A DNA stretch of 64,000 nucleotides. It comes from Wohlfahrtiimonas chitiniclastica DSM 18708. Its GTDB lineage: Bacteria; Pseudomonadota; Gammaproteobacteria; Cardiobacteriales; Wohlfahrtiimonadaceae. How positions within the stretch are numbered: position 1 is the first letter of the stretch; each line of letters begins with the position of its first letter. The translations under genes and the position numbers were made by a program. The stretch lies in assembly GCF_000375345.1 (NCBI RefSeq), contig NZ_AQXD01000001.1, positions 760,600-824,599 on the forward strand, written 5' to 3'. Below the pieces are notes generated by a model that was not told the DNA's origin, searched no databases, and saw only the letters and a list, made by a program, of their open reading frames with translations. Positions 53,742 through 63,000 of the stretch are shown one piece after another.

Positions 53742-53768
53742 AAAGCCCTTCTTTACGAAGGGCTTTTT
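53742..53768 (+). terminator. Rho-independent terminator after the autotransporter gene
   Basis: A ten-base-pair stem AAAGCCCTTC/GAAGGGCTTT with loop TTTAC is followed by a T-run. The arms are identical to those of the tRNA terminator at 49593. Confidence 0.88.
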
Positions 53769-53808
53769 ATTCTCTATCATCTCAGCTTTCTATTGTAAGG
53801 ATCAAACC

Positions 53809-54258
53809 ATGACCATTTGGGTGGATGCCGATGCGTGTCCAAAAGTGATCAAAGAGATTTTATACCGTGCGGCTAAACGCACCTCAACCATGCTCTATTT
53901 AGTGGCGAATCAAAATTTGTCCGTGCCCGCTTCCCCATTCATCCGCTCTTTGACGGTGCCTCAAGGCTTTGATGTGGCTGACCATGAAATTGTCGCGCGC
54001 ATCAATGCTGGTGAATTGCTCATCACGGCAGACATTCCACTTGCCGCCGATGCCATTGCAAAAGGTGCTTTGGTCATCACACCACGCGGTGAGCCTTTAA
54101 CGAAAGAGACGATTGGTTCACGTTTAAGTTTACGCAACTTTATGGATGAATTGCGTTCAAGCGGTGTACAAACTTCAGGTCCGCCACCATTATCACAAAA
54201 AGAGCGTCAACAATTTGCCAACGCGCTTGATCAATGGTTACAAATGCAACAGTCTTAA
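53809..54258 (+). CDS. yaiI: YaiI/YqxD-family protein (DUF188)
   Basis: The 149-residue protein starts [22 protein letters not shown], the PIN-like DUF188 signature with conserved aspartates. [25 protein letters not shown] and [25 protein letters not shown] complete the family. It may be a nuclease-fold protein, but the function is unknown. AAGGATCAAACC precedes the ATG. Its stop overlaps the stop of the convergent frameshifted gene by four bases, with no terminator between them. Confidence 0.9.
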   Translation: MTIWVDADACPKVIKEILYRAAKRTSTMLYLVANQNLSVPASPFIRSLTVPQGFDVADHEIVARINAGELLITADIPLAADAIAKGALVITPRGEPLTKETIGSRLSLRNFMDELRSSGVQTSGPPPLSQKERQQFANALDQWLQMQQS

Positions 54259-54724
54259 TGGCTGCTTGTGCCAAAATGCTCATTATTCACCCAACCGCGT
54301 TTATACAACTGACCACTGAATAAACGCCCAAGCACATAGCCGCAATAATGTTTAAATCTGTCTGAAATTTCATTTTTATTTTCAATTTCTGCATTGATAC
54401 CAATGTCCATCACACCATTGTCATACATATCGATGGACATTTTAATGTTCACAGAATTATTCCATTGTGTGCTGCCACCTGTATTGCTATTGGCATCTGC
54501 AAACACTGGCAAGGATGTGATGAATGAATTTTCAACACAAACAAATGTGGTACCTACACTTTTTAAAAAGTGACCAATGATCATTTTTACACTTTTAGTA
54601 ATGTCATTTAATGCAGCCTTATCATATTGCTGACCGATGGTGTCGCCATTTTTATCCACTCTTGTGATGCAGTAATTTCAGCGATTAAGCCATCAAGATC
54701 TTCATTACTCAAATGCATGTGCAT
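54255..54724 (-). pseudogene. Orphan gene of unknown function, interrupted by a single-base frameshift
   Basis: An ATG at 54724 has AGGAG six bases upstream and opens a frame beginning MHMHLSNEDLDGLIAEITASQEW. This frame stops soon afterwards, but the sequence continues naturally in another frame, DKNGDTIGQQYDKAALNDITK, from about base 54656 to the stop at 54255. Restoring one G in TGGAT (to TGGGAT) would join the two parts into one protein of about 155 residues. No family is recognised; it is soluble, with three cysteines. It lies between yaiI and the CRISPR array. A sequencing error is the main alternative to a real mutation. Confidence 0.6.
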
Positions 54725-54861
54725 AATATTCTCCTTAGTATTCATATATTATGTTGTTTTATCTATATATATGATGATTGTTAGCACATTATATTTTGTG
54801 CTTGTATTTCATCTAATCGTGCAAACTATAACATTTATCATTTTTTCTGCAATTTTTTCTC

Positions 54862-54879
54862 AAATGATTAGAATCATTT
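54862..54879. repeat. Palindrome at the leader-distal end of the CRISPR array
   Basis: AAATGATT-AG-AATCATTT is a perfect inverted repeat whose last three bases are the first three of the terminal CRISPR repeat. In the direction of array transcription it follows the last repeat and has no T-run. It may mark the transcript end or be chance. The rest of 54725-54861 is AT-rich, with nothing recognisable. Confidence 0.5.
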
Positions 54880-55926
54880 CTAAGCTGCCTGTGCGGCAGT
54901 GAACAAGATAAGCGCGGCATTGTTCGTCATGAGTTATTTCTAAGCTGCCTGTGCGGCAGTGAACATTTCAATATTGCCACTAACCGCTTCCATACTTTTC
55001 TAAGCTGCCTGTGCGGCAGTGAACTCGTTCTGTGCGTGTAATTGCTCGTTCTGTTTTTTCTAAGCTGCCTGTGCGGCAGTGAACTTTGAACATGCGAACA
55101 TTACTTAGCACCCAAATTTCTAAGCTGCCTGTGCGGCAGTGAACCCCACTTAGGCGGTTCGGGTTGCTCCCACTTATTTCTAAGCTGCCTGTGCGGCAGT
55201 GAACTTGACGACGCCACAATGCGTTTGCTTGAAAAATTTCTAAGCTGCCTGTGCGGCAGTGAACTTGAAGTGCTGAACCAATCTACCATCCTTCACTTTC
55301 TAAGCTGCCTGTGCGGCAGTGAACACGAGTTGAAGAACGCAATGGCACAATGGTGTTTTCTAAGCTGCCTGTGCGGCAGTGAACTTAATTTATTACTCAT
55401 TTTTTAATACCTCATGTTTCTAAGCTGCCTGTGCGGCAGTGAACGAAATTGGCATTGAGTCCAATCTCATTGTAAATTTCTAAGCTGCCTGTGCGGCAGT
55501 GAACAAATGTCACCATACATAGCACCTTCATTGCCATTTCTAAGCTGCCTGTGCGGCAGTGAACATTGCATCAGTGGGGCGCAATGTTGAGACCGATTTT
55601 CTAAGCTGCCTGTGCGGCAGTGAACATGAGGGACAATCACACCTTCGATCACCGGTGTTTCTAAGCTGCCTGTGCGGCAGTGAACCTTTAGGCGGTGGGA
55701 TTGGTGTACCACAATACTTTCTAAGCTGCCTGTGCGGCAGTGAACTCCATTGTGAAGTTCTGCACCAGGTTGCACATTTTCTAAGCTGCCTGTGCGGCAG
55801 TGAACGTAGCAACGATTGTTCCAAAACTTCCATGGCGTTTTCTAAGCTGCCTGTGCGGCAGTGAACATGCAGATTCGCGAATTGCTTCGCCGTTGGGGTT
55901 TCTAAGCTGCCTGTGCGGCAGTGAAC
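54877..55926 (-). CRISPR. Type I-F CRISPR array, 18 repeats and 17 spacers
   Basis: Eighteen 28-base repeats are identical. Read on the minus strand, each starts GTTCA, has the stem CTGCC/GGCAG around loop GCACA, and ends CTTAGAAA, the type I-F pattern recognised by Csy4. Starts on the plus strand run every 60 bases from 54877 to 55537, then at 55598, 55658, 55718, 55778, 55839 and 55899. Spacers are 32 bases, except two of 33 (55565-55597 and 55806-55838). Orientation and the cas genes put the leader at the high-coordinate end, so the newest spacer is 55867-55898. No repeat is degenerate, even at the distal end. Confidence 0.98.
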
Positions 55927-56057
55927 AGTAAAATTTCGGCACAAAAGATAGGAAAAATCACTGATCGCAGGTAGTTTACCTGAAAAGACCAATGATTTTT
56001 CCTTATTTTATAAGACGCTGATTTTTATCCAAATTTTTAAAGAGCAAAAAACATTGG
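55927..56057 (-). promoter_or_regulatory. CRISPR leader with promoter and nested inverted repeats
   Basis: The 131-base leader lies between csy4 and the array. On the minus strand TTGGAT and TAAAAT, 16 bases apart (56005-56032 on the plus strand), form a plausible promoter. Just downstream is an 11-base inverted repeat AGGAAAAATCA/TGATTTTTCCT (55950-55960 and 55993-56003) enclosing a second one, CAGGTA/TACCTG with loop GTT (55968-55982). The predicted transcript would begin close to the outer repeat, about 70 bases before the first CRISPR repeat. No confident IHF site was found. Confidence 0.65.
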
Positions 56058-56660
56058 TTAAAATTCAGGAACGGCAGACAATTGTTCATGATCACTCAAA
56101 CCATACGTTGTAAAGTTTGCCGCCTCCGTCGGTGATGGCACCCACTCTTTATGGATCAATAAATGAAAACGTTGATCCGTGCTTTCACTTTTCATCTGAA
56201 CATAAGGCAAATCACAATATTCTGGCGTTTTGCCATTCAAATGTGCCATGGCATCCTCAAATGTCACATGCTTACGCTTAGCATAGCGGCGCGCTAAACG
56301 CTCAATGCTGCTTTTGACCTGTTTACGTTGATAAATCGCATAATGCATCACACGATTAGGCACCGGCTTAATGGAAGAGATGTGCACATAATCCGTCAAG
56401 CGTGACAGCCACAAACCTGCATTCAATGCCATTAATTCAGCCTCTGTCTTTGCAAAGATGCGCATGGTTTTGCCAAGACCGATTTTTCCCTGATCAGGCT
56501 CAAAAACATAACCAGGGAAACTGAACCCTATGCCTTTGTGCTGCTGACGATTGTGCATATCCACCAACGCAACATGCAGCTGTTTAAATGCCTGATTACG
56601 AATGAAATTGAGAGAAATATCCTCTTGCACAATGAATGTAATCTCTTGATAAAACTGCAT
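56058..56660 (-). CDS. cas6f: CRISPR endoribonuclease Csy4 (Cas6f)
   Basis: The 200-residue enzyme cuts pre-crRNA at the base of each repeat hairpin and stays bound to the 3' handle of the crRNA. The catalytic histidine is at position 29 (KQLHVALVDM), the same position as in P. aeruginosa Csy4. The C-terminal region LPYVQMKSESTDQRFHLLIH carries the serine/tyrosine active-site segment, and FTTYGLSDHEQLSAVPEF is the usual ending. An arginine-rich helix (IERLARRYAKRKHVTFEDA) binds the major groove of the hairpin. It lies nine bases after csy3 and directly before the leader. Confidence 0.95.
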   Translation of the reverse strand: MQFYQEITFIVQEDISLNFIRNQAFKQLHVALVDMHNRQQHKGIGFSFPGYVFEPDQGKIGLGKTMRIFAKTEAELMALNAGLWLSRLTDYVHISSIKPVPNRVMHYAIYQRKQVKSSIERLARRYAKRKHVTFEDAMAHLNGKTPEYCDLPYVQMKSESTDQRFHLLIHKEWVPSPTEAANFTTYGLSDHEQLSAVPEF

Positions 56661-56669
56661 ACAGTTCCC

Positions 56670-57734
56670 CTACTCTTTCCCGCTCTGACCAAACACACCA
56701 CCACGAATGAGTACCGCCATCACATAATGTTTTTGATCATCACGCTCTAATTCACCGCCCGTGGCATATGCATCAAACAATGTGAAGAAATCCTGTTTAT
56801 CTTTCGGCGTACGGAACGCGCGGCCTAAATTGGTCACGGCACCATAAGGTTCAATGGCAATCGGTGCATTATGTTCAGTAAAGTTCGGATACCATGTATC
56901 AATGGTGCGCAGCGCATTGCCCACTTTTTGTGAATGCATGGCTGCTGTGCCATTGACGGCATATAAAATCTTGCTCTTTTTCTCTTTGTTGCTCTCATTT
57001 TTATCAAGCACCAACTCTTCACTCGGATAAACTTCCTGCGCTTTACCCATCAATGCATAAGCATCCACTTGAATTAAAAAGTGATCCCCTGAATGTTCGA
57101 GCGCGTTCGCAATATAATCAGCCAATTTTTGTAAATGTGTTGCGGTTTCTTTATTGTCAGGCGTTTTAAAGTTATCATTGATGCAAAAAGATTTGGCATC
57201 AAAAATCAATGTCTCTTTTTTCGCATCATTTGTGGCATTTAATGTGACGCGAACTTCAACCTTCTCTGCCCCAACGCGATTGCGCCATAAAAAACGACCA
57301 TTGGCGATGTTATGCGCATAACGTCTGGCAAGCTCTGAGAAGCCAAAATCCTTCACATACTCAGTCACCATTTGACGATACGATGCCAAAAACTCTTTAC
57401 TGTTACAAGCTGACGGATGCTCTAACCCATTGAGCACTTTTAAGGTGAATGACATTTTTAATGTGTCATGCGCAGCGCCTAAAGCACATGCATCGACGCG
57501 CTGTAAGTTTGCCTTTTCCACTTCTGCATCTAATTTGGTTGTATCTTTCGCAAGTGCCGATTTTAGGCGGTTTGAAATGGTACCGCGCACTGATTTTTCA
57601 ATCAAAGCCAAAGGTTCTGCACCCGCTTTTTCACGCTGATCCCAACATGTGCCATAAAAAAATGCATCCGATGGCACCAATTTTTTCTCAAAAGACAACA
57701 CGCTCGCAACCTTAATTTTTTCATTCTTAGACAT
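56670..57734 (-). CDS. csy3: Cascade backbone subunit Csy3 (Cas7f)
   Basis: The 354-residue protein forms the six-copy backbone along the crRNA spacer in the I-F surveillance complex. It opens VASVLSFEKKLVPSDAFFYGTCW and contains QRVDACALGAAHDTLKMSFTLKVL, SELARRYAHNIANGRFLWRNR and NGTAAMHSQKVGNALRTIDTWYPN, all diagnostic of Csy3. AGAGGAAAAAAT precedes the ATG. It follows csy2 by 34 bases, which show no other feature. Confidence 0.96.
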   Translation of the reverse strand: MSKNEKIKVASVLSFEKKLVPSDAFFYGTCWDQREKAGAEPLALIEKSVRGTISNRLKSALAKDTTKLDAEVEKANLQRVDACALGAAHDTLKMSFTLKVLNGLEHPSACNSKEFLASYRQMVTEYVKDFGFSELARRYAHNIANGRFLWRNRVGAEKVEVRVTLNATNDAKKETLIFDAKSFCINDNFKTPDNKETATHLQKLADYIANALEHSGDHFLIQVDAYALMGKAQEVYPSEELVLDKNESNKEKKSKILYAVNGTAAMHSQKVGNALRTIDTWYPNFTEHNAPIAIEPYGAVTNLGRAFRTPKDKQDFFTLFDAYATGGELERDDQKHYVMAVLIRGGVFGQSGKE

Positions 57735-57768
57735 ATTTTTTCCTCTTTATTTATTGATTAAACGATTG

Positions 57769-58713
57769 TTATGATTGATTACGACAAAGATACAAGCCTT
57801 GCGCCTCATCGACATGATAAGACCAAAACAGTGATGACAATGACTCACAGCGATGCGGCATCACAAAGCGCCCAAGGGTCAACATGCTCTCTGCAAAACG
57901 ATGCGGTGTCATATCATCACGCTGATTCAAAATGGGATCGGTCACCGGTGACAATGCCTGAAATCCCACACTAATGGGCACCAGCCAACCATGATCCCCA
58001 AGGCGAGAAGATGACCATTGTGCCCCATCGTTGTGTTCATTCGGCGTGGCTTCATGTTGAATGGCTAAATGGTCCAACAAAATCGTGATGGCATCTTTCT
58101 CAGGATTTTCTTCCATTGCCTTTGCCATCACATCACGCGCTTCCACTAAGACATTGCCCAACATTAATTCACGGGCAATGTGACGATGATCAGCACTGTC
58201 ATCGTCGCCATCGATGCTTACCCATTGACACGCTTTGACAGACATCACATCACCGCTCGCAAACTTCATGCGCATCACATACTGATCACATGCTTTGACG
58301 AGCGCCGCCCGCACATCACTGCTTTTCATGCTTTTGCCCTCGACCTCAATCAGCAAAGTCACTTCTAAATTGCATAAAGGCTCTTCAATAAAAGGTGACG
58401 ATTCTGCGGTATCATCCGGCTCTCCCTTCTCTCTTTTCTTTTTCAATTGCATAGGATTACGAGAATTGATCACAGAGTGCACAAAATCGCCGCGTCCTTT
58501 ATGGGTACGCAAATGAAAATCATGACAACTGACTGCCATTTGCGTGAACTTCACACCTGATAATTCAGGATCAACAGTCACATGACGCTCTAATGCATGC
58601 ATTGCCCCAAGCCATGCTGTCATCGCCGGAAAACCAATGGTCAAAGGGCTGCTCAACGCATTGGCATTGTGAATGGATAAATGCGGAATCTTTAAAAAAT
58701 ATCGTTTGGCCAT
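57769..58713 (-). CDS. csy2: Cascade subunit Csy2 (Cas5f)
   Basis: The 314-residue protein caps the 5' handle of the crRNA with Csy1. The N-terminal block FLKIPHLSIHNANALSSPLTIGFPAMTAWLGAMHALER is the Csy2 signature. SCHDFHLRTHKGRGDFVHSVINSRNP and the C-terminal part around PISVGFQALSPV also fit. It shares one base with the csy1 stop (TGATG), indicating coupled translation. Confidence 0.95.
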   Translation of the reverse strand: MAKRYFLKIPHLSIHNANALSSPLTIGFPAMTAWLGAMHALERHVTVDPELSGVKFTQMAVSCHDFHLRTHKGRGDFVHSVINSRNPMQLKKKREKGEPDDTAESSPFIEEPLCNLEVTLLIEVEGKSMKSSDVRAALVKACDQYVMRMKFASGDVMSVKACQWVSIDGDDDSADHRHIARELMLGNVLVEARDVMAKAMEENPEKDAITILLDHLAIQHEATPNEHNDGAQWSSSRLGDHGWLVPISVGFQALSPVTDPILNQRDDMTPHRFAESMLTLGRFVMPHRCESLSSLFWSYHVDEAQGLYLCRNQS

Positions 58714-59963
58714 CAGAAAAACTCCTTATCATTCGCTAAACATGCCATCACTGCTAAGCGAATGGCTTTGCGGGCAGGCTCATCTAATTTATGGGCGCGA
58801 TCCACCGTTTCATATTCACTGACAATGCATTTGGTGATCATTTTTGCCATCTCTTGCTGCCACTCTTGATCTTCGCGTTCTGTTTGATACTGTGCATCTA
58901 GCCAAACTTTCTGAACTTTGGGTAGATTTTGATAACGCTCGTCTTTACTCCATGTTGCTGGCATCGAGGCACGCACTTGATACGCTTTACGCAAAATGAC
59001 ATCAATGATGCCGTGAATGATGCGGTCAATCGTCGCGCGCACCTCATGCGTGTTATAATCCTGCTTCACAAATCGATGCAGTGTTTTAAAGCGTGAATGC
59101 TCTTTTTTCAGATACAGCGTTTGTTTAAAGAAATCTGATGTTGGGACACGAACAGCACGTTTTTTCAGGCACGGTGGCAAGCATGGCAATAAATAGACTT
59201 TACCCGCCATTTGACTGTTAATGCTGCTGATGTTTTGCGGCTTTGTACCGCCATGACTCAACAAGGTTAAATCTAACACATCCTGATACGGTTCATGCCA
59301 CTTGCCTTCTCTGCGGGCTTTGCGCGCCGCTTTCGAAAACTCTGAAAAGCGCATCTCATCAATCTCTGTTTTCACGCGCATCAATGTATTTGAGGAAGTC
59401 AGAATGGACAATAAATGATATTGCCCCTCGCCTAAGGGAAAATACACTTGCTTAAGTAAACCATCGGTTTTCAGTTCGCCATCATCTGTTTTAATCTCTA
59501 AAAACTCCTGGGCAATCTCATCAAAATTCAGCCCCAATCCTTCGATGTATTGCACCAACAAAGGATGATGAGTTTCAAAACCTTCAATCACAGTGCAATC
59601 ATTCGTCAATGGCAGCATTAAAAACTTATACACATCTAACGCCGCCGCATTGCCATACACATCCGCGCCCGTCACTGTTCGAATATTACCGGTTCGCACA
59701 TAACCATCATGGCTCGCCGTTGCTGTGGCCATAATCGGCGTACTTTTGGCACTCGGATGGCTAAATTTACAAGGATGTGTCGTCATGACGAGCTGTTTAG
59801 CGCGTTTTGCAGCATCCTCTATCCATATTTTTGGATGAAAATGATCCGCCGCTTCTTCCATCAATTGCGCAATCGCTTCTTGATCCTCTTTGGCATTTTT
59901 AATTTTCTTTTCCAACCAACTAGTTTGCCGTCCCGTGATGTATTCCTGAATGGATTCAATCAT
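58713..59963 (-). CDS. csy1: Cascade large subunit Csy1 (Cas8f)
   Basis: The 416-residue protein reads the CC PAM of the target and starts DNA unwinding. Csy1 features include the opening helix MIESIQEYITGRQTSWLEKKIK and the segments THPCKFSHPSAKSTPIMA, GNAAALDVYKFLMLPL and HGGTKPQNISSINSQMAGKVYLLPCLPP. Its ATG at 59963 has AGGA about eight bases upstream. The 82-base gap to cas3 contains a CRISPR-repeat-like hairpin (60005-60032), so csy1 may begin a separate mRNA segment. Confidence 0.95.
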   Translation of the reverse strand: MIESIQEYITGRQTSWLEKKIKNAKEDQEAIAQLMEEAADHFHPKIWIEDAAKRAKQLVMTTHPCKFSHPSAKSTPIMATATASHDGYVRTGNIRTVTGADVYGNAAALDVYKFLMLPLTNDCTVIEGFETHHPLLVQYIEGLGLNFDEIAQEFLEIKTDDGELKTDGLLKQVYFPLGEGQYHLLSILTSSNTLMRVKTEIDEMRFSEFSKAARKARREGKWHEPYQDVLDLTLLSHGGTKPQNISSINSQMAGKVYLLPCLPPCLKKRAVRVPTSDFFKQTLYLKKEHSRFKTLHRFVKQDYNTHEVRATIDRIIHGIIDVILRKAYQVRASMPATWSKDERYQNLPKVQKVWLDAQYQTEREDQEWQQEMAKMITKCIVSEYETVDRAHKLDEPARKAIRLAVMACLANDKEFF

Positions 59964-60004
59964 TATATTTTTCCTGTATTTGTTTATCTATTTGTTGTCA
60001 AATA

Positions 60005-60032
60005 CCGCTAAGCTGCTTTTTCAGCAGAGTTT
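60005..60032 (-). repeat. CRISPR-repeat-like hairpin between cas3 and csy1
   Basis: On the minus strand this 28-base stretch aligns with the array repeat without gaps, matching about 17 positions. It keeps a five-base-pair stem, a five-base loop and the CTTAG tail: CTGCT-GAAAA-AGCAG-CTTAG here, against CTGCC, GCACA, GGCAG and CTTAG in the array. The closing C:G pair is replaced by T:A, so the stem is preserved by a paired change. There is no T-run after it, so it is not a standard terminator. The next 32 bases (59973-60004) occupy the spacer position and include TTGACA and the csy1 ribosome site. A Csy4 processing site or a crRNA-like regulatory RNA is possible. Confidence 0.55.
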
Positions 60033-60045
60033 CACTCTATCACAT

Positions 60046-63000
60046 TCAATCAGATATGCAATTGGCTGATGCACGTGCCACCATTAATCCTAATTGATCA
60101 GAATAGTGATACGAATGCGAAACATCATCAAAACTCGGCAACGAGATTTCACCATATAAATAAGAAGCACGTCGCAATATGGTTTGCTCATCATATTCCG
60201 CCCAATCCTCATGGGCTGTGGACAATAATGCCGCACGATAATCGCGCACCAACCATAAGCGCGACTGCTCTAATTCCGTCAATTGCAGTGGCATGATCTG
60301 ATAATGGGTCGTGCGATCCACCCAATCGCCGGCTTGATCTTGCTCTTTAAAGCGAATGTCCTCATCTTCATACACAGCACATAAACGAATCGCCGGGCTA
60401 CTTTGACGAAAACGGTAAAATCGCTGCGGCAAACCTGTTAAAAACCACACTTCATCGAGCCAACCTTGTAGTGGCTTTGCCCCCGTTTCCTCATAATCCG
60501 TCAATGCTGCCTGAATGCGTGCATGCTCAAGATCCGCAAGGGATGCATTTGATGCCAACTTTTCCCCCATTTGAATTCTTGCAATGGCATTGATGGGCAG
60601 CTGACCTTGATCATGTTCGATCAATTGCATCAAATCCTTATTCACTAAGCGAAAACGAGTGTTGTCCAACTCAAAACCTGGGCGCTCAAATGCCACATTT
60701 TTCCCATGAATGCCCTTTAAGTTGTATTGCATTAAAGCAATGTTCGGCGTTGCAATGTCTGCCTCTAATGGGCGATGACGGCGAACGCGCCCTGCAAGCT
60801 GAATGATGGAGCGATACGACGAAGGCTCAATCACTGCCCAATCAAAATCATGATCGCGCCCCACTTCCTCAACGGGCGTTGCCACTAAAATAAAGATCAC
60901 ATCATCTCCATCGGTGCCACCAATGTGTTGACGAATCACAGGATGACTGAAGGCTTTAGGCATCTCACCTGCTTTTTCTTTGCGGGATAATACTTCATCT
61001 AAATGGCGCTCTTGTACACTTCGAAGCAATAAAATTTGCCGAGAATGATAAGCGAGCACTCTTGGCACGATACCGTCTGCCCAATTTGCAGAGAGCAAAT
61101 AACGCGTCAAATCAATGCACGGCGGAATGTTCGCAACCCGCACCACGCCAAAAGAGACTCGCTTACCGGTGGCGTTATCCACGGTATGATGTGCCTGATG
61201 AAGATCAATGATGCTCTCTTGAATGCGCGCAAAATAACGCTGCTTGCGTGAATCTTCGCCCGATTCTGTCAATAAATCATCGCACTGCACAATTTTTGCA
61301 TGCTGCTTCACCACGGCTTCTAACAGGCGTGCCACACGTTTTTCAATAAATGCGTGATGGGATTGCTGATAGTTTTCCATCAACGGTTCAGAGGCGACTT
61401 GTGGCATCTTCACAATCTCTGCTTTGAACTCATCGACCCACATGCCGTACAGTGGCACTTTTTTAAGCTGACGAAACGCACAAAATGCTTGCCAACCCTT
61501 TTGATACGCATTGAATAAACCTTCCGCTAAGCTTGGCGGAATCGTGGCGGATGAGATCATCACTCTTCGCCCAAGCATCCCAGCTAAATGCACAAGGCGC
61601 GCAATCGGGATTAAATCCTCAATGCCAAAGTCATCCACTTCATCAATCACAAGATCAGAGGACAATAAACGCAAATATGGCAATAAATGACGCCCACCGC
61701 GCGTGGACTCAGTCGCTGCCATCATGTGATCAATGGTGCACACCAAAACGGGTTTATATAAAAAAGCTTGGCTTTTGCGCGCTTGATCCTGTGGGAAGAG
61801 TTGTTCTAAAAAATCCGGATAATATTGATCTTCAAACAGCACGGGCTCTTCTAACAATGACTCTAAAGATTCAGAGCCCACCTCTTCATAACTTGGGATT
61901 GATTGATCAGATGCCAATTTTGCTTGTTCATGCAGCGCTTGCACTGCCCGTGAACCAATCAAAACCGCCAATTCATCTTTCGCCATGCCCAAATTTTCAC
62001 GATACGAGTCACCCGTTTGCAATGTGAGCGTGCGTAGTCCTAACGCCAATACATAACGCAATGCATCCCCATCATTGGATAAGGCTTGCATCATTTTGGC
62101 ATTGGCAATCGTTTTGCCGGTACCGGTGCTGGCCATGTTTACCACAAACCAACCTTCCACCGCTTGATCTTCACTCTCTTTTTTGAGGCTACGAATCTTT
62201 TTAACCGCGAGATCTTGCCATGCAAATTTAGGCGGACTTTTGCGTTTGATGGCACGTAAGTCATGTGCTTGTGGCATCTCCAGCGTTAATAATTTCAGTG
62301 CCTGAATGGCTTTGAGCGCATGGGTATAAACACCCACAATGTGCTCATCTAAATACTGTTTCGGCTCGCGTGTTTTTCGGTCAGTGTTCGCAAGTAACGG
62401 CGTGCGCAGCTGCCATTGTTTATGGGGGATTATCTCTTTAGGCAATGAGGAGACATAATGATCCGCAAGCATCAATGCTAAGCGCGCATTTTGAATGATG
62501 ATGCGCCAGCTGCCATCACTCATCACCGTCTCAATTTTATCCTGCACCGTTAAAGACCTAACTGCCCAGCGTTTTAATGCCCTCATCCATTCAGGAGAAT
62601 CTTGCAATAAACCCTCTTTAAACTGAAAACATTTTTTTAGGCGCTTGTCATAACTCTCATCATATTGGTTTTGATAATGCCAGCTCACTGCCACTTTTTT
62701 TAAAAGCTGGCGTAAAGATGGCATATAATCTTCTGAAAAATTATTATATTCATTCTTCAACAGCAAATCCGGTAAACGATGATGAGACACCATCAACCAC
62801 GCCACCATTTGTGCCATCGGCGGCAATGACCCAAGCTTTGTGAAATCACCATCTTTCAAATAAGCCGCCATCTTTTTTTGCAGCGTTTTTTCCTGCCAAT
62901 TGCCCTGTGCAAATGAGGTGAGCCATGCCACATCTGTACTCACATCGCCCGATGTTTCCACCAATGCCCGCAGCAATAAACATGATATCCACTCATGACG

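Noticed and set aside
54980-55992. Several open frames of 60-150 codons on both strands inside the CRISPR array
   Set aside because: They come from the regular 60-base period of identical repeats, repeat the same peptide and have no ribosome sites.
60005-60032. Reading the cas3-csy1 hairpin as a normal terminator
   Set aside because: No T-run follows the stem on the minus strand, and the genes on both sides belong to one Cas complex.
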